This document shows positions 42,143 to 50,971 of a DNA stretch of 64,000 nucleotides, one piece after another. How positions within the stretch are numbered: position 1 is the stretch's first letter; every line of letters begins with the position of its first letter. Location: positions 124,001 to 188,000 of the forward strand of contig NZ_VTTM01000009.1 of the NCBI RefSeq assembly GCF_008364795.1. The letters run 5' to 3'. Position numbers and translations under genes: made by a program. This stretch comes from Azospirillum oryzae. Lineage in GTDB: Bacteria; Pseudomonadota; Alphaproteobacteria; Azospirillales; Azospirillaceae. The notes under the pieces were generated by a model that was not told the origin of the DNA, searched no databases, and saw only the letters and a program-made list of their open reading frames with translations.

Positions 42143-43081
42143 ATGGCCAACATTCTCGTCATCGCGGAACACGACGGCGCCTCGCTGAAGCCCGCCACGC
42201 TGAACGCCGTCACCGCCGCTTCCAAGATCGGCGGCGACATCCACCTCTTGGTCGCCGGCAAGGGCGCGCAGACCGCCGCCGAGGCAGCATCCAAGGTGGC
42301 CGGCGTCGCCAAGGTGCTGCTGGCCGACGATGCCGCTTATGAGCATCAGCTGCCGGAAGACGTCGCCCCGCTGGTGGTGTCGATCGCCAAGAACGGTTAC
42401 GGCCATGTGCTGGCCGGCGCCACTTCGGTCGGCAAGAACCTCCTGCCGCGCGTCGCCGCACTGCTGGACGTCGCCGCCATCTCCGACATCACCGCCGTGC
42501 TGTCGGCCGACACCTTCGAGCGGCCGATCTATGCCGGCAACGCCATCGCCACCGTGCAGTCGGCCGACCCGGTGAAGGTCGTCACCGTCCGCACCACCGC
42601 CTTCGAGACCGCAGCATCCGAAGGCGGTTCGGCCGCAGTGGAGAGCGTGGCCGGTGTCGGCGCGTCGGGCCTGTCGAGCTTCGTCTCGGCCGAGCTGACC
42701 AAGTCGGAGCGTCCGGAGCTGACCGCCGCCCGCGTGGTGGTTTCGGGTGGCCGCGGCATGCAGTCGGGCGACAATTTCCCGATGCTGGAGGCTCTGGCCG
42801 ACAAGCTGGGTGCCGCGGTGGGCGCCAGCCGCGCCGCCGTGGACGCGGGTTTCGTGCCGAACGACTACCAAGTCGGGCAAACCGGCAAGATCGTGGCGCC
42901 GGAGCTGTACATCGCCGTCGGCATCTCGGGTGCGATCCAGCACCTCGCCGGCATGAAGGACAGCAAGGTCATCGTCGCGATCAACAAGGATGAGGAAGCG
43001 CCCATCTTCCAGGTCGCCGATTACGGCCTCGTCGCGGACCTGTTCAAGGCCGTGCCGGAGCTGACGGAAAAGCTTGGATAA
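42143..43081 (+). CDS. etfA: Electron transfer flavoprotein alpha subunit
   Basis: 312 residues. The FAD-binding C-terminal domain has ARVVVSGGRGMQSGDNF, VGASRAAVDAGFVPNDYQVGQ-type segments and the ETF alpha signature LYIAVGISGAIQHLAGM, followed by the closing KVIVAINKDEEAPIF. The N-terminal domain resembles EtfB. The start follows GGGGGATGAAC, 16 bases after etfB. Partner acyl-CoA dehydrogenases exist in the window (57173-58378) but are likely specialised; the true donors are elsewhere. Confidence 0.97.
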   Translation: MANILVIAEHDGASLKPATLNAVTAASKIGGDIHLLVAGKGAQTAAEAASKVAGVAKVLLADDAAYEHQLPEDVAPLVVSIAKNGYGHVLAGATSVGKNLLPRVAALLDVAAISDITAVLSADTFERPIYAGNAIATVQSADPVKVVTVRTTAFETAASEGGSAAVESVAGVGASGLSSFVSAELTKSERPELTAARVVVSGGRGMQSGDNFPMLEALADKLGAAVGASRAAVDAGFVPNDYQVGQTGKIVAPELYIAVGISGAIQHLAGMKDSKVIVAINKDEEAPIFQVADYGLVADLFKAVPELTEKLG

Positions 43082-43176
43082 GGCGCGCTGATCCGGACTG
43101 CCGCGGCGGTCACCGGATGGAACCGGTGCCCGTCGCGGCGGACCAACTTACCCACATCCTTCGCGGGACAGCCTCC

Positions 43177-44055
43177 ATGACCACGATCAAGAAGATTGGC
43201 ATCATCGGTGCGGGCCAGATGGGCAGCGGCATCGCCCAGGTCTGTGCCCAGGCCGGGTACGACGTCACCCTGTCCGACATCAGCGAAGCGGCGCTGGAAA
43301 AGTCGCTCGCCGGCATCTCCCGGAACTTCGACCGGCAGATCCAGAAGGGCAAGCTGAGCGAGACGGACAAGACGGCGGCGCTGGGCCGCATCGTCACCGG
43401 CACCGACCTGTCGATCTTCGGCGACTCCGATCTGGTGATCGAGGCCGCGACCGAGAACGAGGCACTGAAGCGCGACCTGCTGAAGAAGCTGGTTCCGCAC
43501 CTGAAGCCGGAGGCGCTGATCGCGACGAACACCTCGTCGATCTCGATCACCCGTCTGGCGGCGGCGACCGACCGCCCGGCCAAGTTCATGGGCATGCACT
43601 TCATGAACCCGGTGCCGGTGATGCAGCTGGTCGAGCTGATCCGCGGCATCGCGACCGACGAGCCGACCTTCAACGCCATCAAGGAACTGACGCTCGCCAT
43701 CGGCAAGACCGCCGCGGTGGCCGAGGATTTCCCGGCCTTCATCGTCAACCGCATCCTGCTGCCGATGATCAACGAAGCCGTCTATACCCTCTATGAGGGC
43801 GTCGGCGGCGTCGATGCCATCGACACCGCGCTGAAGCTGGGCGCCAACCACCCGATGGGCCCGCTGGAACTGGCCGACTTCATCGGCCTGGACACCTGTC
43901 TGGCGGTGATGCAGGTGCTGTATGAAGGGCTGGCCGACAGCAAGTACCGCCCCTGCCCGCTGCTGGTGAAGTATGTCGAGGCCGGCTGGATCGGCAAGAA
44001 GTACGGCCGCGGCTTCTACGACTACTCGCAGACGCCGCCGGTGCCGACGCGCTGA
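43177..44055 (+). CDS. 3-hydroxybutyryl-CoA dehydrogenase
   Basis: 292 residues. The NAD-binding site is GIIGAGQMGSGIAQVCAQAG near the N terminus; MHFMNPVPVMQLVELI carries the catalytic His, and GEDFPAF-like AEDFPAFIVNRILLPMINEA starts the C-terminal dimerisation domain with the conserved Asn. It oxidises 3-hydroxybutyryl-CoA to acetoacetyl-CoA, in fatty acid or polyhydroxybutyrate turnover. It follows etfA by 95 bases in the same direction, a common order in this class. The start MTTIKKIGI at 43177 gives the normal N terminus; the form from 43117 adds 20 unmatched residues. Confidence 0.95.
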   Translation: MTTIKKIGIIGAGQMGSGIAQVCAQAGYDVTLSDISEAALEKSLAGISRNFDRQIQKGKLSETDKTAALGRIVTGTDLSIFGDSDLVIEAATENEALKRDLLKKLVPHLKPEALIATNTSSISITRLAAATDRPAKFMGMHFMNPVPVMQLVELIRGIATDEPTFNAIKELTLAIGKTAAVAEDFPAFIVNRILLPMINEAVYTLYEGVGGVDAIDTALKLGANHPMGPLELADFIGLDTCLAVMQVLYEGLADSKYRPCPLLVKYVEAGWIGKKYGRGFYDYSQTPPVPTR

Positions 44056-44072
44056 GGATTGTTTGGTTGGGG

Positions 44073-44108
44073 AAAGCCCGCCCTGGGGAACCGGGGCAGG
44101 CTTTTTTG
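44073..44108 (+). terminator. Rho-independent terminator after hbd
   Basis: AAAGCCCGCCC and GGGGCAGGCTTT form a GC-rich stem around a short loop, followed by a run of T. It is 18 bases after the stop at 44055. Confidence 0.7.
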
Positions 44109-44137
44109 TTGGGCAGTGACGATGCCCCCACAGCTCT

Positions 44138-44246
44138 TGCCCCCACCCCAACCCTCCCCCGCTGGGCGGGGGAGGGAGCAAGTGCTGACACGGAAGAGCA
44201 GCAGCAGTCCCTCCCCCGCCCAGCGGGGGAGGTTAGGTGGGGGCAA
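44138..44246. repeat. Inverted pair of GC-rich palindromic repeats
   Basis: The left unit (44138-44177, starting TTGCCCCCACCCC) and the right unit (44208-44246, ending AGGTGGGGGCAA) are inverted copies separated by about 30 bases; each is itself palindromic around CTCCCCCGC...GCGGGGGAG. Such elements recur between genes in GC-rich proteobacteria. It lies between convergent genes. Confidence 0.7.
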
Positions 44247-44262
44247 TCGAAGCCGACGCCCC

Positions 44263-46716
44263 TCACTTCGGCAGCGCATAGGCGATCACCGAATCGCCCG
44301 CCTTGGTCCCGAGCGAGCCGTGCCCGCCGGCCACCACCAGCACATATTGCCGGCCGTCCTCGCCCTGGTAGGTCATCGGGGTGGCCTGACCGCCGGCCGG
44401 AAGACGGCTTTCCCACAGCTGCTTGCCGGTGGAAACGTCGTAGGCCCGCACATAATAGTCGATGGTGCCGGACAGGAAAGCCACGCCGCCAGCGGTCATG
44501 ATCGGGCCGCCCAGGTTGGGCACGCCCATGCGGAAGGGCAGCGGCACCGGCGAGGCGTCGCGGGTGGTGCCGTTCTTGTGCTTCCACACAATCTTGCCGG
44601 TCGTCAGGTCGGCCGCCGCGACATAGCCCCAGGGCGGCGCCTGACAGGGCAGGCCCAGGACCGAGACGAAGGGGGCGAGCTTCACCGCATAGGGCGCGCC
44701 GAAATTCTCGTTGAGAGCCGGCAGGCTGAATTGCGGCCGTTCCCCACCCTGGACATACAGCTCCGTGTCGTTCTTGCGCGGCACCAGCTGCGAAACGAAG
44801 GCCAGATTGGCCGGCGTGGTGAAGGCGATCTGGCGCTTGGGGTCGACCGCGACGCTGCCCCAGTTGAACACGCCGAAATTGCCGGGATAGATCAGCGAGC
44901 CCTGCAGCGTCGGCGGGGTGAAGCGGCCGTCGTAGCGCAGGCGTTTCAGCGCGATGCGGCAGGCGAGCTGGTCGAACATCGTCGCGCCCCACATGTCAGC
45001 CCCGGTCAGCGGCGGCGGGTCGTAGGACAGGGCGGAGACCGGCTGGGTCGGGGCGCTGTGGTCGCCCTCGGCGGCCCCCTGCGGCGCCGGCTTCTCGGTC
45101 ACCGGCAGGATCGGCTTGCCGGTGCGGCGGTCGAGCACGAACAGTTCGCCCTGCTTGGTCGGCTGCACCAGGGCCGGGACGGTCTGACCGTCGACGGTCA
45201 AGTCGATCAGGCTGGGCTGTGCCGGCACGTCATAATCCCACAGATCGTGATGCACGGTCTGGAAGACCCAGCGCACCTGCCCCGTCGCCAGATCGAGCGC
45301 CACGACGGACGAGGAGAAGCGCTCCACCGCCGGGCTGCGGTTGCCGCCGAACTGGTCGGGCGGCTGGTTGCCCAGCGGCACATAGACCATGCCCAGCGCC
45401 TCGTCCACGCTGGAGATCGACCAGCTGTTGGGCGAGTTGACGGTGTAGGTCTGGCCGTCGGAGATCGGCGTGGTCTGGTCCGGCTTGGCCGAATCCCAGT
45501 TCCACACCAGATGGCCGTCATTGACGTCGAAGGCGCGGATCACGCCGGACTGCTCGTGGACCGACACATTGTCCAGCACCGTGCCGCCGACGATGACGAG
45601 GTTGGCCGTCACCACCGGCGGGGAGGTCGAGTAATAGGCGCCGGGCTGGACGTTCGGCATGTTGGCCCACAGGTTGATCTGCCCGTCCTGGCCGAAGCCG
45701 GTGCAGATCGACCCGTCCTCCGGGTTCAGCGCGACCAGACGGCCGTCGGCGGTCGGCATGAACAGCTTGGCGGCACAGGCGCCGCCGGTCGCCGGGGCAG
45801 CGGCGGAGGCCTGCTGGGCCGGGTGGTAGGACAGGCCGCGGCAAGTCAGATGTTGCAGCGCCAGCTGCTTCTGGTCGATCTGCAGATCCCGGCGCCACAC
45901 CTCCTTGCCGGTGGTCGCATCCAGTGCAATCACATGCTGGTGGGGCGAGCAGAGGAACAGGCGGTTGCCGATCTTCAGCGGCGTCACCTCGAACGTGGTT
46001 TCCTTCGGGTCACCGGGCTGACCGCGCAGGTCGCCGGTCTCATAGGTCCAGGCGACCTGAAGCTTGTCCACATTCTCCGGGGTGATGCCGGTCAGCGGCG
46101 AATAGCGCTGGCCGTAGCCGGTGCGGCCATAGGCCTGCCACTCCCCGTCCGGGATCGCCGGGCCGGAGCCGGTGCCTGCATCCGCGGCCCCAGTATCCCC
46201 GGCAAAGGCCGTCTGCTGCCGCGGCGGAACCGTGCCGTCGATGCGGTGCGGGTCGGTGAACCAGGAGACGACCCCGACCAGCAGCACGATCACCAGCGAG
46301 GCGGTGAGCGGGATGCCGGTGCCGCGGAAGACGCCGACGGGATAGGCGCCCGGCGCCCGTTCGCCGGCCACCGGTTCACGCTCGCCCAGGCTGCGGGTGA
46401 TCCAGGGCAGAATAAGCAGGAAGCCCACCACCGCGATCACGTCGCCGCGCGCCGACAGCCGCCACCAGTCCAGCCCGGCTTCCCACAGCGCCCAGATCAG
46501 CGTGCCGATCACCAGCACCGCGTAGATCGACAGCGCCGTCGGCGACCGCTTCACCAGCAGCGCGGCGGTGGCCAGGAACAGCACGCCCGCGATGGCGTAG
46601 TACCAGGACCCGCCCAGCAGGATCAGCCACAGCCCGCCGCCGAGCGAGCCGAGCCCCAGTATCGCAAGAAGGATGACCATCGCCCAGAGGGCGACGCTTC
46701 GATTTGAATGTGTCAT
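44263..46716 (-). CDS. gcd: Membrane-bound PQQ-dependent glucose dehydrogenase family protein
   Basis: 817 residues. Five membrane helices occupy about residues 5-140, then a periplasmic eight-bladed propeller binds PQQ and calcium. Recognisable parts: GEWQAYGRTGYGQRYSPL, TCRGLSYH, AGAYYSTSPPVV-like region, DHSAPTQPVSALSYDPPP, and LGLPCQAPPWGYVAAADL. The family oxidises glucose, quinate or shikimate in the periplasm and gives electrons directly to ubiquinone; glucose is the most likely substrate, linked to gluconate release and phosphate solubilisation. PQQ synthesis genes are not in the window. The ATG at 46716 is clear. Transcription is convergent with hbd. Confidence 0.93.
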   Translation of the reverse strand: MTHSNRSVALWAMVILLAILGLGSLGGGLWLILLGGSWYYAIAGVLFLATAALLVKRSPTALSIYAVLVIGTLIWALWEAGLDWWRLSARGDVIAVVGFLLILPWITRSLGEREPVAGERAPGAYPVGVFRGTGIPLTASLVIVLLVGVVSWFTDPHRIDGTVPPRQQTAFAGDTGAADAGTGSGPAIPDGEWQAYGRTGYGQRYSPLTGITPENVDKLQVAWTYETGDLRGQPGDPKETTFEVTPLKIGNRLFLCSPHQHVIALDATTGKEVWRRDLQIDQKQLALQHLTCRGLSYHPAQQASAAAPATGGACAAKLFMPTADGRLVALNPEDGSICTGFGQDGQINLWANMPNVQPGAYYSTSPPVVTANLVIVGGTVLDNVSVHEQSGVIRAFDVNDGHLVWNWDSAKPDQTTPISDGQTYTVNSPNSWSISSVDEALGMVYVPLGNQPPDQFGGNRSPAVERFSSSVVALDLATGQVRWVFQTVHHDLWDYDVPAQPSLIDLTVDGQTVPALVQPTKQGELFVLDRRTGKPILPVTEKPAPQGAAEGDHSAPTQPVSALSYDPPPLTGADMWGATMFDQLACRIALKRLRYDGRFTPPTLQGSLIYPGNFGVFNWGSVAVDPKRQIAFTTPANLAFVSQLVPRKNDTELYVQGGERPQFSLPALNENFGAPYAVKLAPFVSVLGLPCQAPPWGYVAAADLTTGKIVWKHKNGTTRDASPVPLPFRMGVPNLGGPIMTAGGVAFLSGTIDYYVRAYDVSTGKQLWESRLPAGGQATPMTYQGEDGRQYVLVVAGGHGSLGTKAGDSVIAYALPK

Positions 46717-46910
46717 GGCACGTCCTCAGCCAAAGCTCTTTTCGAACCCAACTCCCGGCCGTTGACTTGGTTGCGCCTCTTTTGAGCGGTAGCCGCCATG
46801 CGCCCGCCGCCGCCGTTTCGCGGCAACCTTCCGGAACGGACAGGGGAACGGGCCGCGCGCACCGACTGTTGAACGGCCAACGATCCCCAAACCATGAAAC
46901 GGAGGCCGCC

Positions 46911-47432
46911 ATGCATCGCCATCCCTGGAGCGAGGAGTTCGCGAAGATGAGGCCGGAAGCGCGCTATCGCGGCGTCGGCCCGCGCAACTACCGCCGCTCC
47001 GACGAACGCATTTTGGAGGACATCAACGAACGCCTGACCGATGACCACCACATCGACGCATCGGACATCGGCGTGAAGGTGGAAGGGGGCGAGGTGACGC
47101 TGTCCGGCACCGTGGCGGACCGCGCCGCCCGCCGCCGGGCGGAGGACATCGCCGAGAGCGTTTCGGGCGTCGGGCATGTGCAGAACGACCTGCGGGTCGC
47201 CAGCCGGGCCGGCTCGGGCCGGACCGCCACGGTCGGCGTCGGCGAGCGGGTGGAACCGGCAGCCCCGCAGGGCGAGGGCAGCGTGACCGGCCCCGGCGCC
47301 CCGGCGCGCGACGCGATGGTGGCCGCACTCGACAACAGCTCCATGGTGTTGGGCAAACAGCCGCTGCCGGAGGATGACACCCTGCGGCGCGGTGACGCCA
47401 TGGTCGGCAGCGAGAGGCGCGACCGCCGTTAG
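46911..47432 (+). CDS. BON-domain protein
   Basis: 173 residues with no signal peptide. A BON domain occupies about 35-98, with DIGVKVEGGEVTLSGTVADRAARRRAEDIAESVSGV split across its beta-alpha-beta core. The N terminus (RYRGVGPRNYRRSDERILEDI) is basic and the C-terminal 70 residues are disordered. BON domains are thought to bind phospholipid membranes and are often stress-induced. GGAGG stands before the ATG at 46911; the form from 46704 overlaps gcd's start and is rejected. Divergent from gcd. Confidence 0.85.
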   Translation: MHRHPWSEEFAKMRPEARYRGVGPRNYRRSDERILEDINERLTDDHHIDASDIGVKVEGGEVTLSGTVADRAARRRAEDIAESVSGVGHVQNDLRVASRAGSGRTATVGVGERVEPAAPQGEGSVTGPGAPARDAMVAALDNSSMVLGKQPLPEDDTLRRGDAMVGSERRDRR

Positions 47433-47499
47433 ATCGGCGCCCGCCTGCGCCGGATGCGCTGCTGCCCTGCGCGGAGGACCGGAAGGCCGGAGGGGGTAC

Positions 47500-47515
47500 T
47501 TAACCGTTGGTTAAC
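47500..47515. promoter_or_regulatory. Perfect TTAA-N7-TTAAC (CtrA-type) site
   Basis: TTAA (47500-47503), seven bases, TTAAC (47511-47515). The site is also palindromic (TTAACC-GTT-GGTTAA). It matches the alphaproteobacterial CtrA consensus exactly and lies 73 bases upstream of the small gene at 47588. Binding is inference. Confidence 0.55.
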
Positions 47516-47587
47516 CGGCGGGGACCATTGTCCCGCGGCCAATCGAGTATCCCCTCTCAAGCCTTCTGGAACAGAGCAGCTGCCATC

Positions 47588-47797
47588 ATGGGCAACAAGA
47601 CCATCAAGCTTTCCGACAAGTCCGGTTACCGCGACGTCGCGCTGGACCAACTGCCGCGCAACGTCCGCGCCGCAGTGACCGACCTGTCTTCCAAGAACCC
47701 GGTCGCCGACATCATCGTCGACCAGTCCGGCATGCTGTACCGCATCCACCTGTCGGCCCCGGCCAACATGTATGTGGATGTGCTGGCCGTCGCCTGA
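47588..47797 (+). CDS. Small hypothetical protein behind a CtrA-type site
   Basis: 69 residues, soluble, compact: MGNKTIKLSDKSGYRDVALD, then helix and three strands ending in MYVDVLAVA. No family was recognised. The upstream region carries a perfect TTAA-N7-TTAAC site, and a hairpin follows the stop, so this is probably a free-standing, regulated gene. The start MGNKTIK at 47588 is chosen, although its ribosome site (AGAGCAGC) is weak; the form from 47507 would run from near the CtrA-type site. Confidence 0.7.
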   Translation: MGNKTIKLSDKSGYRDVALDQLPRNVRAAVTDLSSKNPVADIIVDQSGMLYRIHLSAPANMYVDVLAVA

Positions 47798-47824
47798 CGC
47801 GACACCACAGCTTCCACGGTCGGA

Positions 47825-47856
47825 AAGGGCGGCTTGCAGCTATTGCAGCCGCCCTT
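47825..47856. terminator. Hairpin between convergent genes
   Basis: AAGGGCGGC (47825-47833) pairs with GCCGCCCTT (47848-47856), extended by TTGCA/TGCA pairing in the loop. It follows the small gene at 47588 and overlaps the end of the minus-strand gene at 47840, so it may stop both; no long T-run is present. Confidence 0.5.
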
Positions 47857-48151
47857 CGTCGTTCCGGCCCTCCAGCCTTGCCAGCGCGCGGTTCAGCAGG
47901 CGGGGCGGCAGCATCGCCACCGCTCCTTCCCGCACCGCCCGCACATCCTCCAGGTCGAGGCCGGTGACGACGGCCAGCTGGCGGTCGTCCAGACCGCGGT
48001 CTTCGGCCAGAATCATGATCCATCCCGCCAGCGTGCGGGCCTGGGCCAGTTCGGTGCGGTCGTTGAACCAAAGGCTGCCACCCCGCCCACCTAGCGGGCG
48101 GCCAATCGGCGTTGCGTTTTCGAAAGGCATATCGGGATCGAAAGACGTCAT
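47840..48151 (-). CDS. Small helix-turn-helix-like protein
   Basis: 103 residues. The C-terminal half has the alternating helices of a Cro/XRE-type DNA-binding fold (DDRQLAVVTGLDLEDVRAVREG then LPPRLLNRALARLEG), though no exact family was named. The N terminus holds FNDRTELAQARTLAGWIMILA. It may be a regulator or an antitoxin-like protein; no toxin gene adjoins. The start MTSFDPDMP at 48151 follows GGGGAGGTG. Confidence 0.65.
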   Translation of the reverse strand: MTSFDPDMPFENATPIGRPLGGRGGSLWFNDRTELAQARTLAGWIMILAEDRGLDDRQLAVVTGLDLEDVRAVREGAVAMLPPRLLNRALARLEGRNDEGRLQ

Positions 48152-48458
48152 GGACGCACCTCCCCTCAGCAGTTTCTTTCGCACTCGCAGCAAAAACACA
48201 GACTCATCGGCAGATTTTGTTCCGCTTCATCTATGAAGTCTGCGGCCGGCCTTCCAGAGGGTGGTAGGCAATATTCGGCACTCCCAACGATCTTTCTCCT
48301 GTCTTTTTGCGCTGCGGCATGATCGGAAGGCGCCGGGCGGCCCCCTTTCCGGGATTCTTTGAAACTGTCTTCACCGGCCGGGGGCTAGGGCGGAGCGGTG
48401 GCTTCGGCGTATAACCGGGGGCATCGTCCTGTTTCCCCCGCGCAGTCCGGACCCGCCG
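48152..48458. other. Divergent intergenic region
   Basis: 307 bases between the HTH-like gene and the allantoate-amidohydrolase-like gene. No gene, repeat or convincing promoter was seen; a TATAAC near 48409 lacks a good -35. Confidence 0.5.
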
Positions 48459-49712
<1,254 letters not shown>

Positions 49713-49725
49713 CGGACCGCCTGCC

Positions 49726-50964
49726 ATGACCGACCTGTCCCCCTCCCTCGCCGCCACACTGGATGAAGCGGTGAACGCCCGCTTCGACGAGGAGGTCCGT
49801 TTCCTGGCGGAGCTGGTGAAGGTGCCGTCCGACAACCCGCCCGGCGACTGCGCCCCCCACGCCGTCCGCGCCGCCGAACTGCTGGAGGCGATGGGCTTCA
49901 CGGTGGAGCGCCACCCGGTTCCGCCCGAGCTGGTGCGGGCCAACGGCATGATCAGCGCCACCAATCTGGTGATCCGCCACCGCTTCGGCGATGGGCCTAC
50001 CGTAGCGCTGAACGCCCATGGCGACGTGGTGCCGCCGGGCGAGGGCTGGTCGAGCGATCCGTATGGAGCGGAAATCCGCGACGGCGTGATGTATGGGCGC
50101 GGCGTGGCGGTGTCGAAGTCCGACTTCGCCACCTACGCTTTCGCCCTGCAGGCGCTGATGGCCTCGAACGCGCCGCTGAAGGGCACGGTCGAACTGCACC
50201 TGACCTATGACGAGGAGGCCGGCGGCGAAATCGGGCCGAAATGGCTGCTCGACCAGGGGATTTCCAAGCCGGACTACGCGGTGTCGGCCAGCTTCGCCTA
50301 TTCGGTGGTGACCGGGCACAACGGCTGCCTGCATCTGGAGGTGCAGGTCGACGGCAAGTCCGCCCATGCCGCCCGTCCCGACACCGGCCATGACGCGCTG
50401 GAGGCGGCGACCGGCATCCTGACCGCGCTCTACGCCCACCGGCCGGAGCTGGCGGAGCGCAGGTCCAGCGTCACCGGCATCACCCACCCGTCGCTGACCG
50501 TGGGGCTGATCCAGGGCGGCATCAACACCAACGTGGTGCCCGACCGCGTCACCTTCCGCCTCGACCGCCGCATGATCCCGGAGGAGAACCCGGCGGAGGT
50601 GGAGGCCGAACTGCGCGCCCTGATCGAGCGCGCCGCCGCCGGCCGGGACGGCATCCGCGTCAGCATCCGCCGCATCCTGCTGGCCCGCCCCTTCCGCTCG
50701 GTCGGCGACGCGCCGCGGCTGGCGTCGCTGTTCGCGGCCCATGCGCAGGAGGTGCTGGGCGTGCCGGTCGGCCAGAACGGCATCCCGCTCTACACCGACG
50801 CCCGCCATTATTCGGAGGCCGGCATCCCCACCATTCTCTACGGCGCCGGCCCGCGCGACCTGCTGGAGGCCAACGGCCACCGCGCCGACGAAAAGCTGGT
50901 GCTGGAAGACTTGCGCCGGGCGACGCAGGTGGTGGCGCGGTCGCTGGCGGAACTGCTGGGGTAG
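49726..50964 (+). CDS. M20-family peptidase/deacylase
   Basis: 412 residues. Metal-site regions: LNAHGDVVPPGEGW (His and Asp), GRGVAVSKSDFATY, and TYDEEAGGEIG with the catalytic Glu pair; the dimerisation domain carries DGKSAHAARPDTGHDA. In the usual GRGxxDMK motif the aspartate position reads VAVSKSD, so the bridging ligand may be shifted. The substrate is unknown. It is coupled to the upstream allantoate-amidohydrolase-like gene, so it may act on the product or a related N-acyl compound. Convergent with the six-gene operon ending at 50972, with 7 bases between. Confidence 0.85.
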   Translation: MTDLSPSLAATLDEAVNARFDEEVRFLAELVKVPSDNPPGDCAPHAVRAAELLEAMGFTVERHPVPPELVRANGMISATNLVIRHRFGDGPTVALNAHGDVVPPGEGWSSDPYGAEIRDGVMYGRGVAVSKSDFATYAFALQALMASNAPLKGTVELHLTYDEEAGGEIGPKWLLDQGISKPDYAVSASFAYSVVTGHNGCLHLEVQVDGKSAHAARPDTGHDALEAATGILTALYAHRPELAERRSSVTGITHPSLTVGLIQGGINTNVVPDRVTFRLDRRMIPEENPAEVEAELRALIERAAAGRDGIRVSIRRILLARPFRSVGDAPRLASLFAAHAQEVLGVPVGQNGIPLYTDARHYSEAGIPTILYGAGPRDLLEANGHRADEKLVLEDLRRATQVVARSLAELLG

Positions 50965-50971
50965 GCGGCCC

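Noticed and set aside
44059..46707. Plus-strand open frame of 882 codons opposite the glucose dehydrogenase
   Set aside because: It begins inside the terminator and repeat, and has no protein-like domains.
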